The notes under the pieces: model-generated
The model's input: only the letters and a program-made list of their open reading frames with translations
What the model was told of the DNA's origin: nothing
Database searches by the model: none
Part shown: piece after piece, positions 11,383 through 23,469 of the stretch
How positions within the stretch are numbered: the stretch's first letter is position 1
Layout of the letters: each line of letters opens with the position of its first letter
Program-made: the position numbers and the translations under genes
Assembly: GCF_001619985.1 (NCBI RefSeq)
Contig: NW_017264202.1
Coordinates: 992,001-1,056,000, forward strand
Length of the DNA: 64,000 nucleotides
Direction of reading: 5' to 3'
Source: Xylona heveae TC161
Taxonomy: Eukaryota; Ascomycota; Xylonomycetes; Xylonales; Xylonaceae

Positions 11383-14300
11383 TCACTTGCGAGCGCCAGC
11401 AGCGATTGATGAAAAAGAAATTGATCCAGGCGGGCCCGAGCTCGGTATCAAACTGGGCCGAGTAGGTCCTCCAATACTTCGACGAGAGGCAGTATGACCT
11501 TTTGCCCCTGCTCCTGCTGCTGCTTTGGCGGGCGAAGCAGTTGTAGGTTGCTGTAGTTCCTCATTTGCTGCGAAATGAGGCAGCGAGCCCGCAGGGTTGG
11601 TTGATAGGGAGCCTGAGCCTGCATGAGTGGTTGAGGAATTTGGAATAGGAGGTCCGTGTTCATGGTGATTAACAGGACCAGGACCAGGACCAGGGGCAGT
11701 GCCGGCCCCGGCGTTTTCAATATCAAAAATAGGATGGTTTGCCATGTCCTCCCACATCAAGGCAGCACTGGGGCCGTCAATGCCGAGGCCGACTCCAACG
11801 GGCATGCCGACTGACATGGGGCCAAAGGAACCCATCATCGAATTCATTGGCGTCATGCCCATAGGCATGCCCAGGTTCAAGCTGTTTACATGCAAGTTCA
11901 TCGGCATGGTCATGTTGATGTTCATGGGCATGTTGTGGAGAGGTAGGTTCAGCCCTGGTGCCATATGGTTGGAAATAGAGACAGGATTGATGCCGCCGCT
12001 GTGTGCCTGATTGCTTGTAGGGTTGTTGGAAGCCTGGTTGTGACCACCTAAATTGGAGTGGTGCATTTGGATTGGCATCGGCATGTGGAAGTTATGGAAG
12101 CCATTCATTCCACCGCCGAGAGATGGGTTCAGACCTCCCATCTGGAGCGGGTTATTGATGTTTACACTGCTATGCTGGTTTGAGTTGCTGTTTTGCACAT
12201 TTGCTGATATACTCTCCATGCTGGTGGCGAGAGAGGGCATATGGGCTAAGCCGTGCCTTCCGGTGGAGGAAGAAGTATTAGGGACAGCAGGGCTCGTGGT
12301 GTCTGCTGATGGATTTGTGGACGAAGAGGTTGTGGGAGCAAGAGAATGGTGGGGGCGGGCCCGTTTCAAGATGTCGGCGGGCTTAAAATGAATTCCAGTA
12401 ATGGATGAGGAAGGAGTGTTATTCGTGAGCTGCTGTTGACTGGGGTTGAGTGTACCCAGTGTTGGCTCGAAATCAAGCGCTGAAGGAGTGATGAGTTCGC
12501 TTGGCCCAGGCAATGTAAATTGGGGCCGTTCGTGTGAACTTGAAATGCCATCTTGGCTGGAGCTCGGAGCAGAAGAATTTGGATATGAGAGTGTTGGTAG
12601 GAGCGACGAAAGGCTCCCCTTGGACTTTCCAGTAGAGGGAGTCGGTGTGGTCCCTGCGGTGTTGGGAGATGCGAGGGCATTAGAGTATTTCGGGATATTG
12701 AGAACTGGGGCAAGCTTAACGGAGTGCGAAGCTGACTGCAGAGGTGGATGGCGAGTGATCGAGGGTATAGGATTAATGTTGTCAAAAAATCTGTGAAGGT
12801 CTGACTCGCTGCTGCTCTGAAACGGGGCCAAGGTATTCTCGTTCCAATCATCAAACATACTGCCGCTAACCATGAGTTCCGGATCATCCGCGTCATCGGT
12901 ACTATCTTCACTATTACCAATTCCAGGGCGGTAATTTTCTGCCGAGCTATCCTCTTCACGGTCGTCCTCGCTTTGCTCCCGACTGGTCTTCCGCTCTTCC
13001 CGCTCTTGCTCTCTTTCGAGCATCTTCTTCTTGGCAATAGCTTCAGCTTCGGTGGACAGCGGAGGAGCTTTATTCTGATTGACCGGGGTGGCCTTAGAAG
13101 TCGCTCGTGGCCGAGATTTGAACCCAGCTTCGGCATATTTTTCAGGGTATCTGTTGCGGAATCGATCCCGAAGATCTGTAGCACGTCTTTCTCCCAGGTT
13201 AAAGCTTGGGTCATTTCGAATACGGCTCCACATAGGTCCGTATTTATTGTAACCCTTCAGTAAGTCTTCGTCTTCCTCTTGCCGGAAAGCTCGCCGTTCT
13301 CGTCGGGCAGCTTTGCGAAACGGTCCTTCAATTCCCAGACGAGCTAGATCTTCAGGGTTTTTACGATGCGAACGTGATTTCCGGGGTTTCGATGACGAAG
13401 GCGACGGATTCGATGTTGGTTCAGAGGCAATCAAGATATTTTCCGTGAGGATGCTAGCTAAAGGCTTTACGGAAGTGCCACCGATATCTCCCGCAATTCT
13501 TCCAGCGCTTGGGCTCTGGCCGTCAGAAGGCGTGTTGTTCATATGCTTCCGGTAGGCGTCTGGACAGCATGTCCGGAACCTAGCTCGTAGAATTAGTCAA
13601 ACAAATTCCCGGAATAAGTTAAGCCACGTTTCTCACCTGTCCTTTAAATCAATCGAGCTTCTATTATTGAAGGTAAACTCCGAATGTGAAAGTATCTTTT
13701 TCCAACACCCAATTCCAAACAATGCAACGCCACGAAGGAGATCATCGGTCTCCTCCTCGGTCCACTTTTTCCTTGGGCGAGTCAATTGCTTCTTCGCTGC
13801 CTTGATAGTCGACGCGCTCTTGTTATTTTTCGGTTGAGATTCCGGTACCTTTTTTGCGGCAGCTTGCTCTTCGGGAAAGGCCTCTGTGGAAATTGGAGGG
13901 AATAACGCGGCATTCGGGGGCGGATCCTGTAGCGCACTCAATGTCGCAGGGGCCGGTTTCGTAAATTGTGGAGGCTTTTGGGCAGGGTTTGGGAGCTGAA
14001 CAAACTCTCCAGGAGCTTTGACATTCTCTATTCTCCGTCTTTTCCGGGGACTCTCTGGAGCTTGTTGGGGTAAAGGCCGGTCCTTTGAGGCTCGAGATTT
14101 TGAAACCGATTCCGCAGACGCGTCTGGTTTCCCTGTTGCTCCATCAAGTTTCGTCGAGACCAGGTCTTTCGAAAGAACTTTTGCAGCGTTGGATTTACGT
14201 GTCTTCTCGGTCGCTCGACTCGACAAAGTGCTGGTCGCGTCCGCCGGGGCATCTCGATGAGCGCTTGTGCTGGGTTCAAGAGGAAGCGGTCTGCTCGCAG

Positions 14301-14418
14301 GATCCGTCGGTCGTGGATCTTGAAGTGGTGGTAGTTGCAGAGACCCGGAAGGGTGAATACCCCTCATCAGAGTCAAAGGATCCTCGAGACGAGTCGCAAG
14401 CCGTGGCTCCGTGGCCAT
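11383..14418 (-). CDS. Double-Myb telobox DNA-binding protein (Teb1/TRF-like)
   Basis: Two exons (14418-13637, 13579-11383) encode 992 residues. Two Myb repeats of the telobox class are visible. The first, near residues 209-265, begins RPRKKWTEEETDDLLRGVAL and has the telobox SIDLKDRFR, which is completed across the splice junction. The second, near residues 350-405, begins RRAFRQEEDEDLLKGYNKYG and has ATDLRDRFRNRYPEKY; its first Trp is replaced by Phe. Such paired telobox Mybs (S. pombe Teb1, vertebrate TRF-type domains) bind TTAGGG-like DNA at telomeres and in gene promoters. The N-terminus is Pro/Ser-rich and the rest is low-complexity: an acidic patch after Myb 2, then Ser/Thr/Pro and finally Met/Asn/Gly-rich sequence, as in transcription regulators. 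A role as a promoter- or telomere-binding factor is inferred from the domains; the exact orthologue is uncertain. Confidence 0.85.
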
Positions 14419-14970
14419 GATCCTAAAAGCACCGAGTTGATATGTTGAGCTTCACGCCAGTAAGCTATTAGGTCATGTTCGCGAAGTTGAGACCGCCAAA
14501 CCGGGGTTGACGTGATATGGCATTAGATTTTATTGAATATCGTATGAATACAAAATAAGTATATAATGATCTGTGACAAGAGACGAGGAATCTGAGGTTT
14601 TATTTTCTGATTGCAGATGTTATTTGATTTCGGCCTCGACAGTGATGGAATGTTGGACTTCTGAATTGGGCTGCTGGTGTTGCTGCTTGCTGCAGAGTTG
14701 GCTAGTTTACCGCCAACGGGGTTGCAGATCTCCGTATGTCCGACGCTCCGAGCTGGTCAACAGGGTCAACAACCCGGACGTTCTTCTTTGCCAATTCGGA
14801 ACGATTCAGTCATTATTTCATGAGTACTATTTGTGGATTTTAAACATATGTGTTCTGTTTCACTCCTCTCACTTATAGAAAATCCCATGAGCTCAAAATT
14901 ATTCGTGTAATTCCTTCAGGATTTTTCAACTAATTTTCATATATTTTACACACATTTTGAATCTCCCCTA
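14419..14970. promoter_or_regulatory. Divergent promoter, Myb gene / DUF7704-like gene
   Basis: This is 552 bp between divergent starts. I see no gene in it. The part next to the small membrane-protein gene is AT-rich. Confidence 0.4.
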
Positions 14971-15670
14971 ATGTCCGCAATTCTGGCACCCATTCCCAGG
15001 GTCATATTCACAATAATTGAGCCCTTCTCACTGTATGTCACCATTGTAACAAAATTTTCGATCAATTCCATGTAGAACTCTAACACTGCTGCCAATTACA
15101 GGCTCTGTGGATTTCTGGGGCCGATCGTTTCACCTCGCAGTTTCATAGCCGATCAGATTATCGACATCTCGCATCCAGAAGATGTCACCTCTCATGAAAT
15201 CATCCTTGCACTCCAACTAGGAAACTTGTACCTTTTACTGGCTTTTATCGGGATCAGTGTCTTGTACACGACGACATCAAGTCGCCTCGTGAGGAATTAC
15301 TTTCTGGCCCTGGCGGCAGGTGACATAGGCCATGTAGCCATGACGTATCATGTATTAGGCCACCAGCAGTTCCTGGACGTCAAGGGCTGGACTCCAGTAA
15401 TTTGGGGGAACATAGGCTTTACAGTGAGTCCAAAGATCTCCAAAGATCCTGCCTTTATATAAATTTGCCAGAAAATGCTTTACACAAGCACGTGTAATAG
15501 CCAACTGCTCTTAACTCGTATGTCACAGCTTTTAAGACGGATTACTGATTGAGAATCTGCAATTGCAGGCTTTCTTATTCTTCGCTCGTATTGCATATCT
15601 CACTGGAGCGTTAGGAAAGGACAAGACAAATTTGTCCGCAGCAGACGCGACTGATAAAAAGAACACATGA
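14971..15670 (+). CDS. Small multi-pass membrane protein, DUF7704-like
   Basis: Three exons join: 14971 to about 15032, about 15102-15423, and 15569-15670. The product has roughly 160 residues. It starts MSAILAPIPRVIFTIIEPFS, which matches the 'short N-terminus, Pro, then ...IEP...' opening I associate with the fungal DUF7704 family. About four hydrophobic segments follow: near the start, around NLYLLLAFIGISVL, around NYFLALAAGDIGHVAMTYHV, and around AFLFFARIAYLTGAL. The C-terminus is short and polar (KKNT). Members of this family are small fungal membrane proteins of unknown function, so no activity is assigned. The family assignment rests on memory of the pattern only. Confidence 0.7.
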
Positions 15671-16381
15671 GGGAGCGCCAATTCACTTACAGGGCTAATC
15701 TTGAGCATGAATATCCCTGGTGGGAATATTGAAGCAAGGTCCGAGAAGAAAATGTAATGTTAAATAACGTAGAATGTTGAACTGGGCAGTTCCGTCAAGG
15801 GCATCTTTCTGACGGAACAAATATTCAACGGGTATACAAAAATCATCGGAGCTACTGATACAAAACGCCATCCGCCAAATGCCCGTGAATTGTGCGATGG
15901 CGAGGATATATGAACGTAGACGAAAAGGTCATGAAATAGACAAAAGAGAAAACCCCTCCTGGAAAGGACAATTCGAACCAACAATTAAAGTATCTTGAAA
16001 GTCAACAGAGGTAAAGGTGCCGATGCTTTTACAGTCATACTCCTCAAAAAGAGCAAAAGGAAATTTTCTATTGTACACGCCTTCGAAAGAAAGACGATGA
16101 AGAGACTAATCTGAGAAATTCAAAGAAATACCCAACCAAGAGTTACCACCTCCCCTGATAACGCCGAAGTAAGAGGGCAATAAGCGTCTGAGTCCAGCTG
16201 ACGGCAGGACGCGGCGAACAGATGCGTTCTGATACGAAGCACATTGGCGGCGAGAATGAATCAAGCTGGTTCAGCAAGATCGACCATGTTCGGCAATGGC
16301 AGCGGAATATTCAAGGTGTCTTGACAGACACAAAAGTCGGTTCGAGCGACCGCTAGAGACAGGGTCCTGACAATACGTGGA
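15671..16381. other. Convergent intergenic region
   Basis: This is 711 bp between two convergent gene ends. No coding frame or repeat stands out. Confidence 0.4.
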
Positions 16382-17990
16382 TTACTCAGGGCGAGGTCGT
16401 TTCGCGCCATGCGGATTCCAGTTACCATCTCCTCCAGCAGCGGCCTGCTGGCTCTGGTTGAAGAAGGCGGGGTTATAGTGGGGCGTCGGCCCGGCGAAGC
16501 TAGCTTGACCTGATTGAGAAAGAGTACGCTTTAGTGATTGATTCATGCTGGAGGAGGGTGAGGCTGTAGAGAAAAATGCAGAATTCAGAGTCGGCATTGA
16601 AGGAATTGAAGAAACAGATGACGGGCCAAAGCCAATTGGATAAGTCGCAGAACCAGCAGTGGCGGGCGAAGCTACGGCGACGCGTACAACAGCTGGAGTG
16701 CATTGTGGATACTTACCCATAGTCGGGCTAGGAACAGTGCCCGTCATGGAAGGGTTGTAGAAGCCGGTCATACCTTGCATTCCTCCCATTGGGCCCATGT
16801 TCATGCCAGCACCCATGGCCCCCATTTGGCCTGGCATAGCACCCATTGCCATGCCCATGTTTCCCATGGGCATCCCGCCCATCATCGGACTCGGAGCCAT
16901 TCCACCACGTCCGCGATTACCACCGGGACCGTTGCGCATCCCCATATTCCCGCGATTGCCAAAATTTCCATATGGCTGCATTCCCATGGCCGGCTGAAAC
17001 CCGGCCATAGGACCGGCAGAGGGATAGCCGGAGGAAGCCATACCGCCCACGGGGGAAAAGTTTCTGTTACCGTAACCTCCCATGTTGTTCATGGCTCCTC
17101 CGCGATTGAACCCACCACGCCCGCCGCGGAAACCTCCGCCCATGCCAAAGTTGCCAGCAACGGGAGACACGCCGCCACCCATCCCGCCGGGACTTCCAAA
17201 GCTACCGGAACGGTGATCCCTACCATCCTTTCCACGAGCAGGGGCATCCTTGGGTAATGTACGGAACGGGTTGGCGGTAGCAGCGGTAAAGTTAACCGTA
17301 TGCTTTTTCAGCTGTTGAGGATTCGCGTTGAAAGACTCGATTTTCTGTTTCACTGCGGTAGCGGCCTGGGGAGAGATGAATTCAACAAAAACTTGACTGA
17401 AATGGGCAGAGAAACAGATCAGCATGGTCATGACAATATCGCACGGAAGATTCAAGTGATCAAGCGAGGTATTACCCTTTACTCTTCCCGTTCACCTTGT
17501 GTTCGCTGAAGGTGATATCCTTGAGCTCATCCTCGCAGCCACTCTGATTCACCCAACCACGAACGTCATCATCCGTTGTCCACCAATGCAAATCGGAGAT
17601 AAAGAGCGCAGAGGTGGCTCCTGTCTCAACTGGTCGAGTATCAGGACCTTCTTTGCGCTTGATACCTTGCTCCTGAGGAGGCTGTTTGGGAGGTAGTACA
17701 TCATTTTGAGAGGCACCTTCAGTCGTGGAGATCCTCTGCTGCATTTCCGAATGCTCGCTCTCCCCTACCTGCTCACTACTCTCATGACTGGCGCCCTGAG
17801 ATGCGCCTTGAGTATTGTTGGAAGCTTGAGCTGGGCCAGTCGCACCGTCAGATTTCTGGTTCGGCTGATCTTCAAGGGTTATATCCTCCTGCCCGGGTTT
17901 CTTCTCATCGCTTGCGCCATTCGCTTCCTGTTGGTATTCGCCACTATCGTCGCCGTAGATATCGATATCGAAGTTGTCTTCATCAGCCAT
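16382..17990 (-). CDS. CFIm68/CPSF6-like RRM protein
   Basis: Three exons (17990-17476, 17396-16717, 16509-16382) give 440 residues. The acidic N-terminus (MADEDNFDIDIYGDDSGEY) is followed by one RRM whose RNP2 and next residues, ALFISDLHWWTTDDDVRGWV, are the signature of the CPSF6/CPSF7 family (ALYIGNLTWWTTDEDL in animals). RNP1 is QVFVEFIS. After the RRM come RGG-type Gly/Arg repeats and a long Met/Gly/Pro tail. The animal proteins are the large subunits of cleavage factor Im, which selects poly(A) sites; this one lacks the Arg/Ser tail of animal CPSF6. The second intron, 16510-16716, is 207 nt, has a GTAAGT donor and no stop in frame, so retention would give 509 residues with a Ser/Pro-rich insert. 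The gene is divergent from SSS1 across 1.4 kb. Confidence 0.85.
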
Positions 17991-19367
17991 TGTGAGAGAA
18001 GTAGATGGTTAGAATTTCTCAAAGTAACACTCTTCTCTTCTTGATTGCGTTATAAATATGATGTTTTTGTCCGTTTGTATGAAGTAATAATGACACAAAG
18101 TCTGTATAAGACAAAAAGCGGTATCAGCTTGCGATGAAAATTAAACATTCAATGACATTGCGTCTCAGTCCAGCCACTCTGCAAAGTTCTGCAGATATTA
18201 TAAACGTTTTGTAAAACCACAAGGAAAAAAAAAAAAGAAAAATAAGACGATCACTTTGCGGGGTGCTGACTGACGAACGAACAAAGACACGGAGGTACGT
18301 ACAGTCCCTGTAAGGCTCACTTTAAAAGACAAATCCTTTAGCAGATTGACGTATACTGAGCCAGTGACAATCTCTCAGTCGGACGCCTAACGGCGAAAGC
18401 AGAAAGAGAAATGAGTTGAAAGACGAGGTTTTGAGAATGAGGAGCGAGCTCTATGCTCAACTGCCTTTGTGAATAAACACGAAGAGACACAAGATGATGC
18501 AGTATGGCTTTTGACAGGACAAAGCCGTTTAGTTGTGTAAAGTTTGTACGCAGAAAAAAAGACAAAAAGTCAGCGTTCAAGAACGAAGATTTGAAGGCGA
18601 CAAAGTCAATATTTCAATAATAGGTCAATCAAGGCCTTATGGGATATGAAATTGTCCGCTGAGTAACCCTTGCAAACCCACTAATCCTCCAAGTCGCAAT
18701 ATACTCGAAACCGCGAGAGGAGCGTTAGTGAGGATCGAAGGCAATGTGGGAAACGGAACGGCGGCGAATTTTCTGAAGTGTCGTAGAGCGGAAAGTAGCG
18801 ACTCGTTCGCCGATAGACAGCTTCGAGTAAGAGGAAATGGCTATTGACTGCTGAAACCTGTCGTTTACAGAGGCGTCGAGGGTTGCAGTTGCTGGGCTAG
18901 AGGAAGGAAGAGACGCGATGAAGTGCGGTTGCAGTCCGAAGTACGACGTCTCTACTCGGGAGGCCAGAAGTTCCTCCGAGCTCCGTCACTGTCGCCCAAA
19001 AAGGTGTGGTAGCGAGGCGAGGCGAGACGAGCGAGGGGAGTGCGAGACAGCCAAACGCCTTCGAAATGAATGCCCAGCCTGCCAGTAAGTTACAAGGTAC
19101 CTGTCACCTACTTCTGTATCCAATTTAACCACAGCTCGACGGAACCTGCCACTCAGAACATTAAGGACACGAAGTAGCAAGTCGTTTAGACCCCTTCTGG
19201 ACCTGGGGCACCCGCGAGAGCTGATAGAAGCCCATCGACCTCTTGTCTCCCTTTCCAACGCCCTCGCTTTACCAGCTTCTTCAGCTCTGTCAACTATCTC
19301 TTTCATAATCAATTTCATTCTATCTTCTTTTCAGCCGCTATTCTAGTTCTCAGTTCTCTATTTCAAA
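17991..19367. promoter_or_regulatory. Divergent promoter region, CFIm68-like / SSS1
   Basis: This is 1.38 kb between divergent starts, long for this window. There is a run of purines near 18220-18240, a GA/GC-rich patch near 19010-19045, and a pyrimidine-rich leader just before the SSS1 start. I see no supported gene. Confidence 0.4.
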
Positions 19368-19728
19368 ATGGCCGATCAGCTCAAGGAAATCGCTGAGATC
19401 CCCCGCGACTTCCTCAGGGAAGGAACGCAATTTCTCCACCGGTGCACAAAGCGTATGATAATCTGAACCTCGTCAATTTGCACCTTTGGAAGACCATGCA
19501 CTAACCTATTCATTTCGATGTCTAGCCGACAAGCGCGAGTTCATCAAGATTTCCCAGGCCGTGGGCGTCGGCTTCGTTGTGATGGGTACGATAGGATACT
19601 TTGTTAAGCTGAGTATGTCTACACGATATGATTTCTTCCTCGTGGAAGAGCTTCTCATCCCTTTCAAGTATGCTAATGCTATGCCAGTCCACATCCCCGT
19701 TAACAACATTCTCGTCGGCGGAGCTTAA
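19368..19728 (+). CDS. SSS1: Protein translocase subunit Sec61 gamma
   Basis: Three exons (19368-19452, 19526-19612, 19688-19728) encode 70 residues, the usual size. The protein is the tail-anchored gamma subunit of the Sec61 channel, which moves proteins into the endoplasmic reticulum. The N-terminal amphipathic helix reads EIAEIPRDFLREGTQFLHRC, followed by KPDKREFIKISQAVGVGF and the single membrane span GFVVMGTIGYFVKL. The end is IHIPVNNILVGGA, a near-universal ending in the family. It converges on the WD40 gene 325 bp downstream. Confidence 0.97.
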
Positions 19729-20053
19729 TCAGAGCAGAAGTACAAATACAACATTTTGAAATTCCAAAACCAAGGCGAATGCTCTTTCATGTTCGATATG
19801 GGTAGCGTCGAACTTGTCACTTGCGGAAGCGGAGTATTCTTGTATTATAACACGTTGCATAATTCTATATCCCATCATGATAGTTCGTTGAAAAGAAGAT
19901 ACTGGTAGTCAAAAGGCTCAAACCATGAACAATTAAACAGAAATGGCTCATATCCAATCGTCAACTCAAAGTCATAGCCTAAACGGATGCTCCAACTCCC
20001 GTACCATGACCTGAGCGCTAAAAGCTACGAAGCAACGCTTTTTGCTGTCAAGA
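19729..20053. other. Convergent spacer, SSS1 / WD40 gene
   Basis: This 325-bp spacer should hold the two 3' untranslated regions. Nothing else is visible. Confidence 0.4.
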
Positions 20054-22379
20054 TCAATAAAAATCATCTTCGCTGTCTTCATCATCCTCGTCCAAAACAT
20101 GCGCCCTAGCCCATGAGCGAGTATGGACACCGCCGCTGGTCGGTCTAAAAGATTCGTCCTCGTTGTCCTGAAGCTTCGAGTCCAACCATGTTCCCATCTT
20201 GGGCTCAGCCTCGTCATCTTCCATTCCGTCATTCCAAGAGTGTAGGGTGCAGGTTCCCGATGCCATGCGCCAGCCATTCCATGAAGTCGCTACAGAGAGT
20301 CAGCTTACTGCTTGAAGCCACAAAAAAAATCAATGTTAGTAGTAGTGGCCTACCGGCAATAACAGGTGCGTACGGGTGCCAGCTTGCATCTCGAACGCAT
20401 GTTTTCCAGGCGCCAGAACCATGGCGAGATCGTAATCGCTCGCCCTTGGCCGTCCGCGTAGCTTCATTGACGTCAATTTTGCCAGCCAAAGTCGCATCCA
20501 TATTATAAACATAGACAGACCCGTCTTCACTTCCAGAATACACATAACGTGAGTCCGTGCTACCTGGCGGGGAGAAGTGGCATCTGATGAGCGTTTTGAG
20601 GACTCGGTGTCCTCGGAATGTAACAAGAGAGCCATCGCGTGGATGAGGTGTATAGTCGTCCTCTACATAAGGTTCAAATCGATAGTCGAAGCCTGTGCTA
20701 TACTCTGTTGGATCAAAATTATCCAACTTGTCAGGGCTTGACATTTTTCGAAGATCCCAAAGTTTCATAGTCTGATCCTTCGAGTTGCTGAGCACATATC
20801 TGCCGTCTCCTTTACTGTCGACATAAGTAAGGCCTTCCGTATGACCAAGGAAGACACCAGCTCCGCGATTATCGCCCATACTTCGGCGGTCCCAGACTTT
20901 CAGCGTGGTATCGTCCGAGCCAGAGTACAGGATGTGTGGAGACGAGGAATCTCCAAAGCAAACAGCGTTCACATCATCGGCATGTCCACGGACTTTTAAC
21001 ACCGTTCTCCGACTCTCAATATCATATACGCGAACGGTCTGGTCAGATGTGCCTGCAACAATCTCTCGACCATCCCCAGAAAACCGAATGGACCATATCT
21101 AGATCACGTATTAGCTCCCATGCCAGTCATTGGGCTATGGAAAAGGAACCCACGCCAAAGCTTCCGAGAAAGTCACGATTATCGGAGAAGTCCAAATGCC
21201 ACGGATCTCCAGTCTCTCCAGGGTCTGTAGGGGCGAGACACACAACGTTTCTTATTGAACTGTAGGCAAGTAGCTTGTTGTCTGGACTCAGAGAGGCATC
21301 GGTGATCGTCCATTGACCGGAAGGATAGAGCACGGTTTTGTAATACTTCCACCTATAAGGATTCGATGTGTCGTACATGCGCACTCTGAAATCTTGTGCG
21401 CATGAGAAAAAAAAGTTACCATCATCGGAAAACTGCCCAGAATAGCATCTGCTGCCATAGTGTATAATGGTGTCTGCTTTTGAAGAGGGTATCAAATCCT
21501 AGGAATATACTTCAGTCAGCCATCGTTAATTTGATCAGTACACAATCAAGGCGCGTACTTGAGAAATTAATCTATTGGTATCTCGCTGTCGCCCATTGTT
21601 TGCCAGCCCAAGCTCCCTCTGTAGCAGCCTACTAGCAACCTTGTTCCTTCGCCTCATCGTCCCGGAAAATGATTCGTTCCGGCCAAAAACTCCCGACATC
21701 ATTAGGCCTCGCCCTGTATCGCTAGGGACCTTTGGATATTCGCCCTTGGCACCTCGGCGTGGACGTGGGTATCCGTAGCCTGTGAAGCCTTCATCTTCAT
21801 CATCAGCCAGTAGCTGCCGTGCACCAGGGAGGTGCTGTGCCAGAATTCGGGCAAATGCAGCTTGCCCGCCTAGCAACTGCATGATTTGCGCTCGGGACAC
21901 TGATTTTAAGGGATTCAGCAAGTGCGCTGAAATTAGGTCATCGACGGCTCTACCGTACCTTGAATCCTTCTTGGTCCAGCGCCGTCTTGCCCTACCCCTC
22001 GAGTCGCTCCAGTCTCCGTTTCTTCGCCACTCTCAATCAGATCATTATCGTCCCCTACTGCAAATTCAATGTGGACCTCGTGGTTTCCATCATCTGCATC
22101 TATATAGGTCAGAAAAGCGCATCGAAACTATTATGGAGATGACACAATCGTTGACTGGGTCAACTGACCATGATATTCATCGTCATCGTCATCGTCATCC
22201 AGATCATGGCTCTCATCATCTTCATCTTCGTCGTCTTCTTCTGTAGTTGGTACATAATCCATCTCATCATAGGAAGTATTTGACGCTTCTGTGTTATCTA
22301 ATTCATCAACCCATATTGAGGGTTGATTGCTATCATCATTTGTTCCATTCCTGGATCGGGAGGCCATACGATCCTCCAT
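20054..22379 (-). CDS. WD40 protein of the DCAF11/WDR23 (LEC14B) family
   Basis: At least six exons join in frame from 22379 to 20054. The N-terminus is very acidic, including a seven-Asp run written as a GAC/GAT repeat near 22180-22205. A second exon (GNHEVHIEFAVGDDNDLIE) and the segment SRAQIMQLLGGQAAFARILA follow, then the family's LxxRExG-like stretch before the propeller (VASRLLQRELGLANN). The propeller carries blades such as CYSGQFSDDGNFFFSCAQD, SIRFSGDGREIVAGTSDQ and ILYSGSDDTTLKVWDRRSM. The end is acidic (DEDDEDSEDDFY). Animal DCAF11 and plant LEC14B are substrate receptors of CUL4-DDB1 ubiquitin ligases, so a similar role is likely by family. Splicing at five introns was checked for frame; nothing is broken. 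Confidence 0.9.
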
Positions 22380-23469
22380 GCTATCGGGAGAATAAATGCA
22401 GAAACTTGGCGCAGCTCGTAACCTGTCGCAATTTAGAAAATGAATTTTTATTGTTTTTAAGGAGGCGAAGGAGACGTTGAGCTCTTACAAACCCCTAGCT
22501 TGCCTGAGGTGGGTAGCTTTATCGATAGCCTAACTATGTGTAATCAATGACGGCGATAAATCGCGGGGTTAAGCACGATCGGACCACCGATTTTCGCGAG
22601 TCGACTGCTCCTTCATAAATCGACATGTTTATTGCCTAGAATTGAATTTGAAAACTTGTTAGAAGAGTTAAGGCGTAGTTGAAAATTTTCTACATGTTTG
22701 CGATTGCGTGGTGGACGCTCTTAATATATTTGCACACCTAGTTTGTCAAGTGCTATAGTTATAGCTATACTGCCCTTATAATTGGTACGAGTTGGAACAA
22801 TCAGAGCGAGAACAATGAATTGAATTTGGACTTCCGACAACATGAATGGGGCAATACTGCCATTTGAAGGTCATTACGGCATTCTGGTACATTCTGAAGA
22901 ATTAAAATATCAACGGACTGTATTTGCGTGTATGGTTTTTCCTTTTCTTTTTTTCACAGTGTTTTCCTACATTTCAGGGGTTTATCGGAAATGAACATTG
23001 CTCTTGACTGCATTACATTCTGTCAAAGACTGAAATATCTCATGGAAGGAATTGAACGAATCATCTTATTGCTGAATCTTGCCAATCAAAGAGATAAGTT
23101 CTAAATGATCACGTTTAGAGAATACCTAAGGTATGCTCATGGAGTTACGATAATGCGGGTGCAGCTTCTATCTACTCCGTAGACCTTCCGTCGTGAAAAC
23201 TAGACGGCGCTCATTGTCGGGTCTCGGCAAAACTATGTTCCAGCTCGACGGCAATGATGCCACTCCCCACCATATCACAACCTCCTCTTCACATATCTAA
23301 AGCTTCGTTTCAGTCATCAAACAACGAAAATTGCTAGTTAGATCTGACAACGCTTCTGACGGTCATTAAGAGAGGCTAGGCCAATTGTATCTCTCATACC
23401 ACGACCATTTCGCTACGCGCTTAAACAGCTGCCTGGAGATAGCGTATCAGATAACGCTTCCACTCCGCC
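22380..23469. promoter_or_regulatory. Divergent promoter region, WD40 gene / SNX3
   Basis: This is 1.09 kb, AT-rich, between divergent starts. No gene or repeat is evident. Confidence 0.4.

Noticed and set aside
12366-13214. 282-codon minus-strand frame overlapping the Myb gene
   Set aside because: It is an alternative frame inside the low-complexity exon 2 of the telobox Myb gene; the Myb frame carries the conserved domain.
16703-17257. 184-codon plus-strand frame rich in His, Ala and Thr
   Set aside because: It is antisense to the Gly/Met-rich exon of the CFIm68-like gene and owes its length to that base composition.
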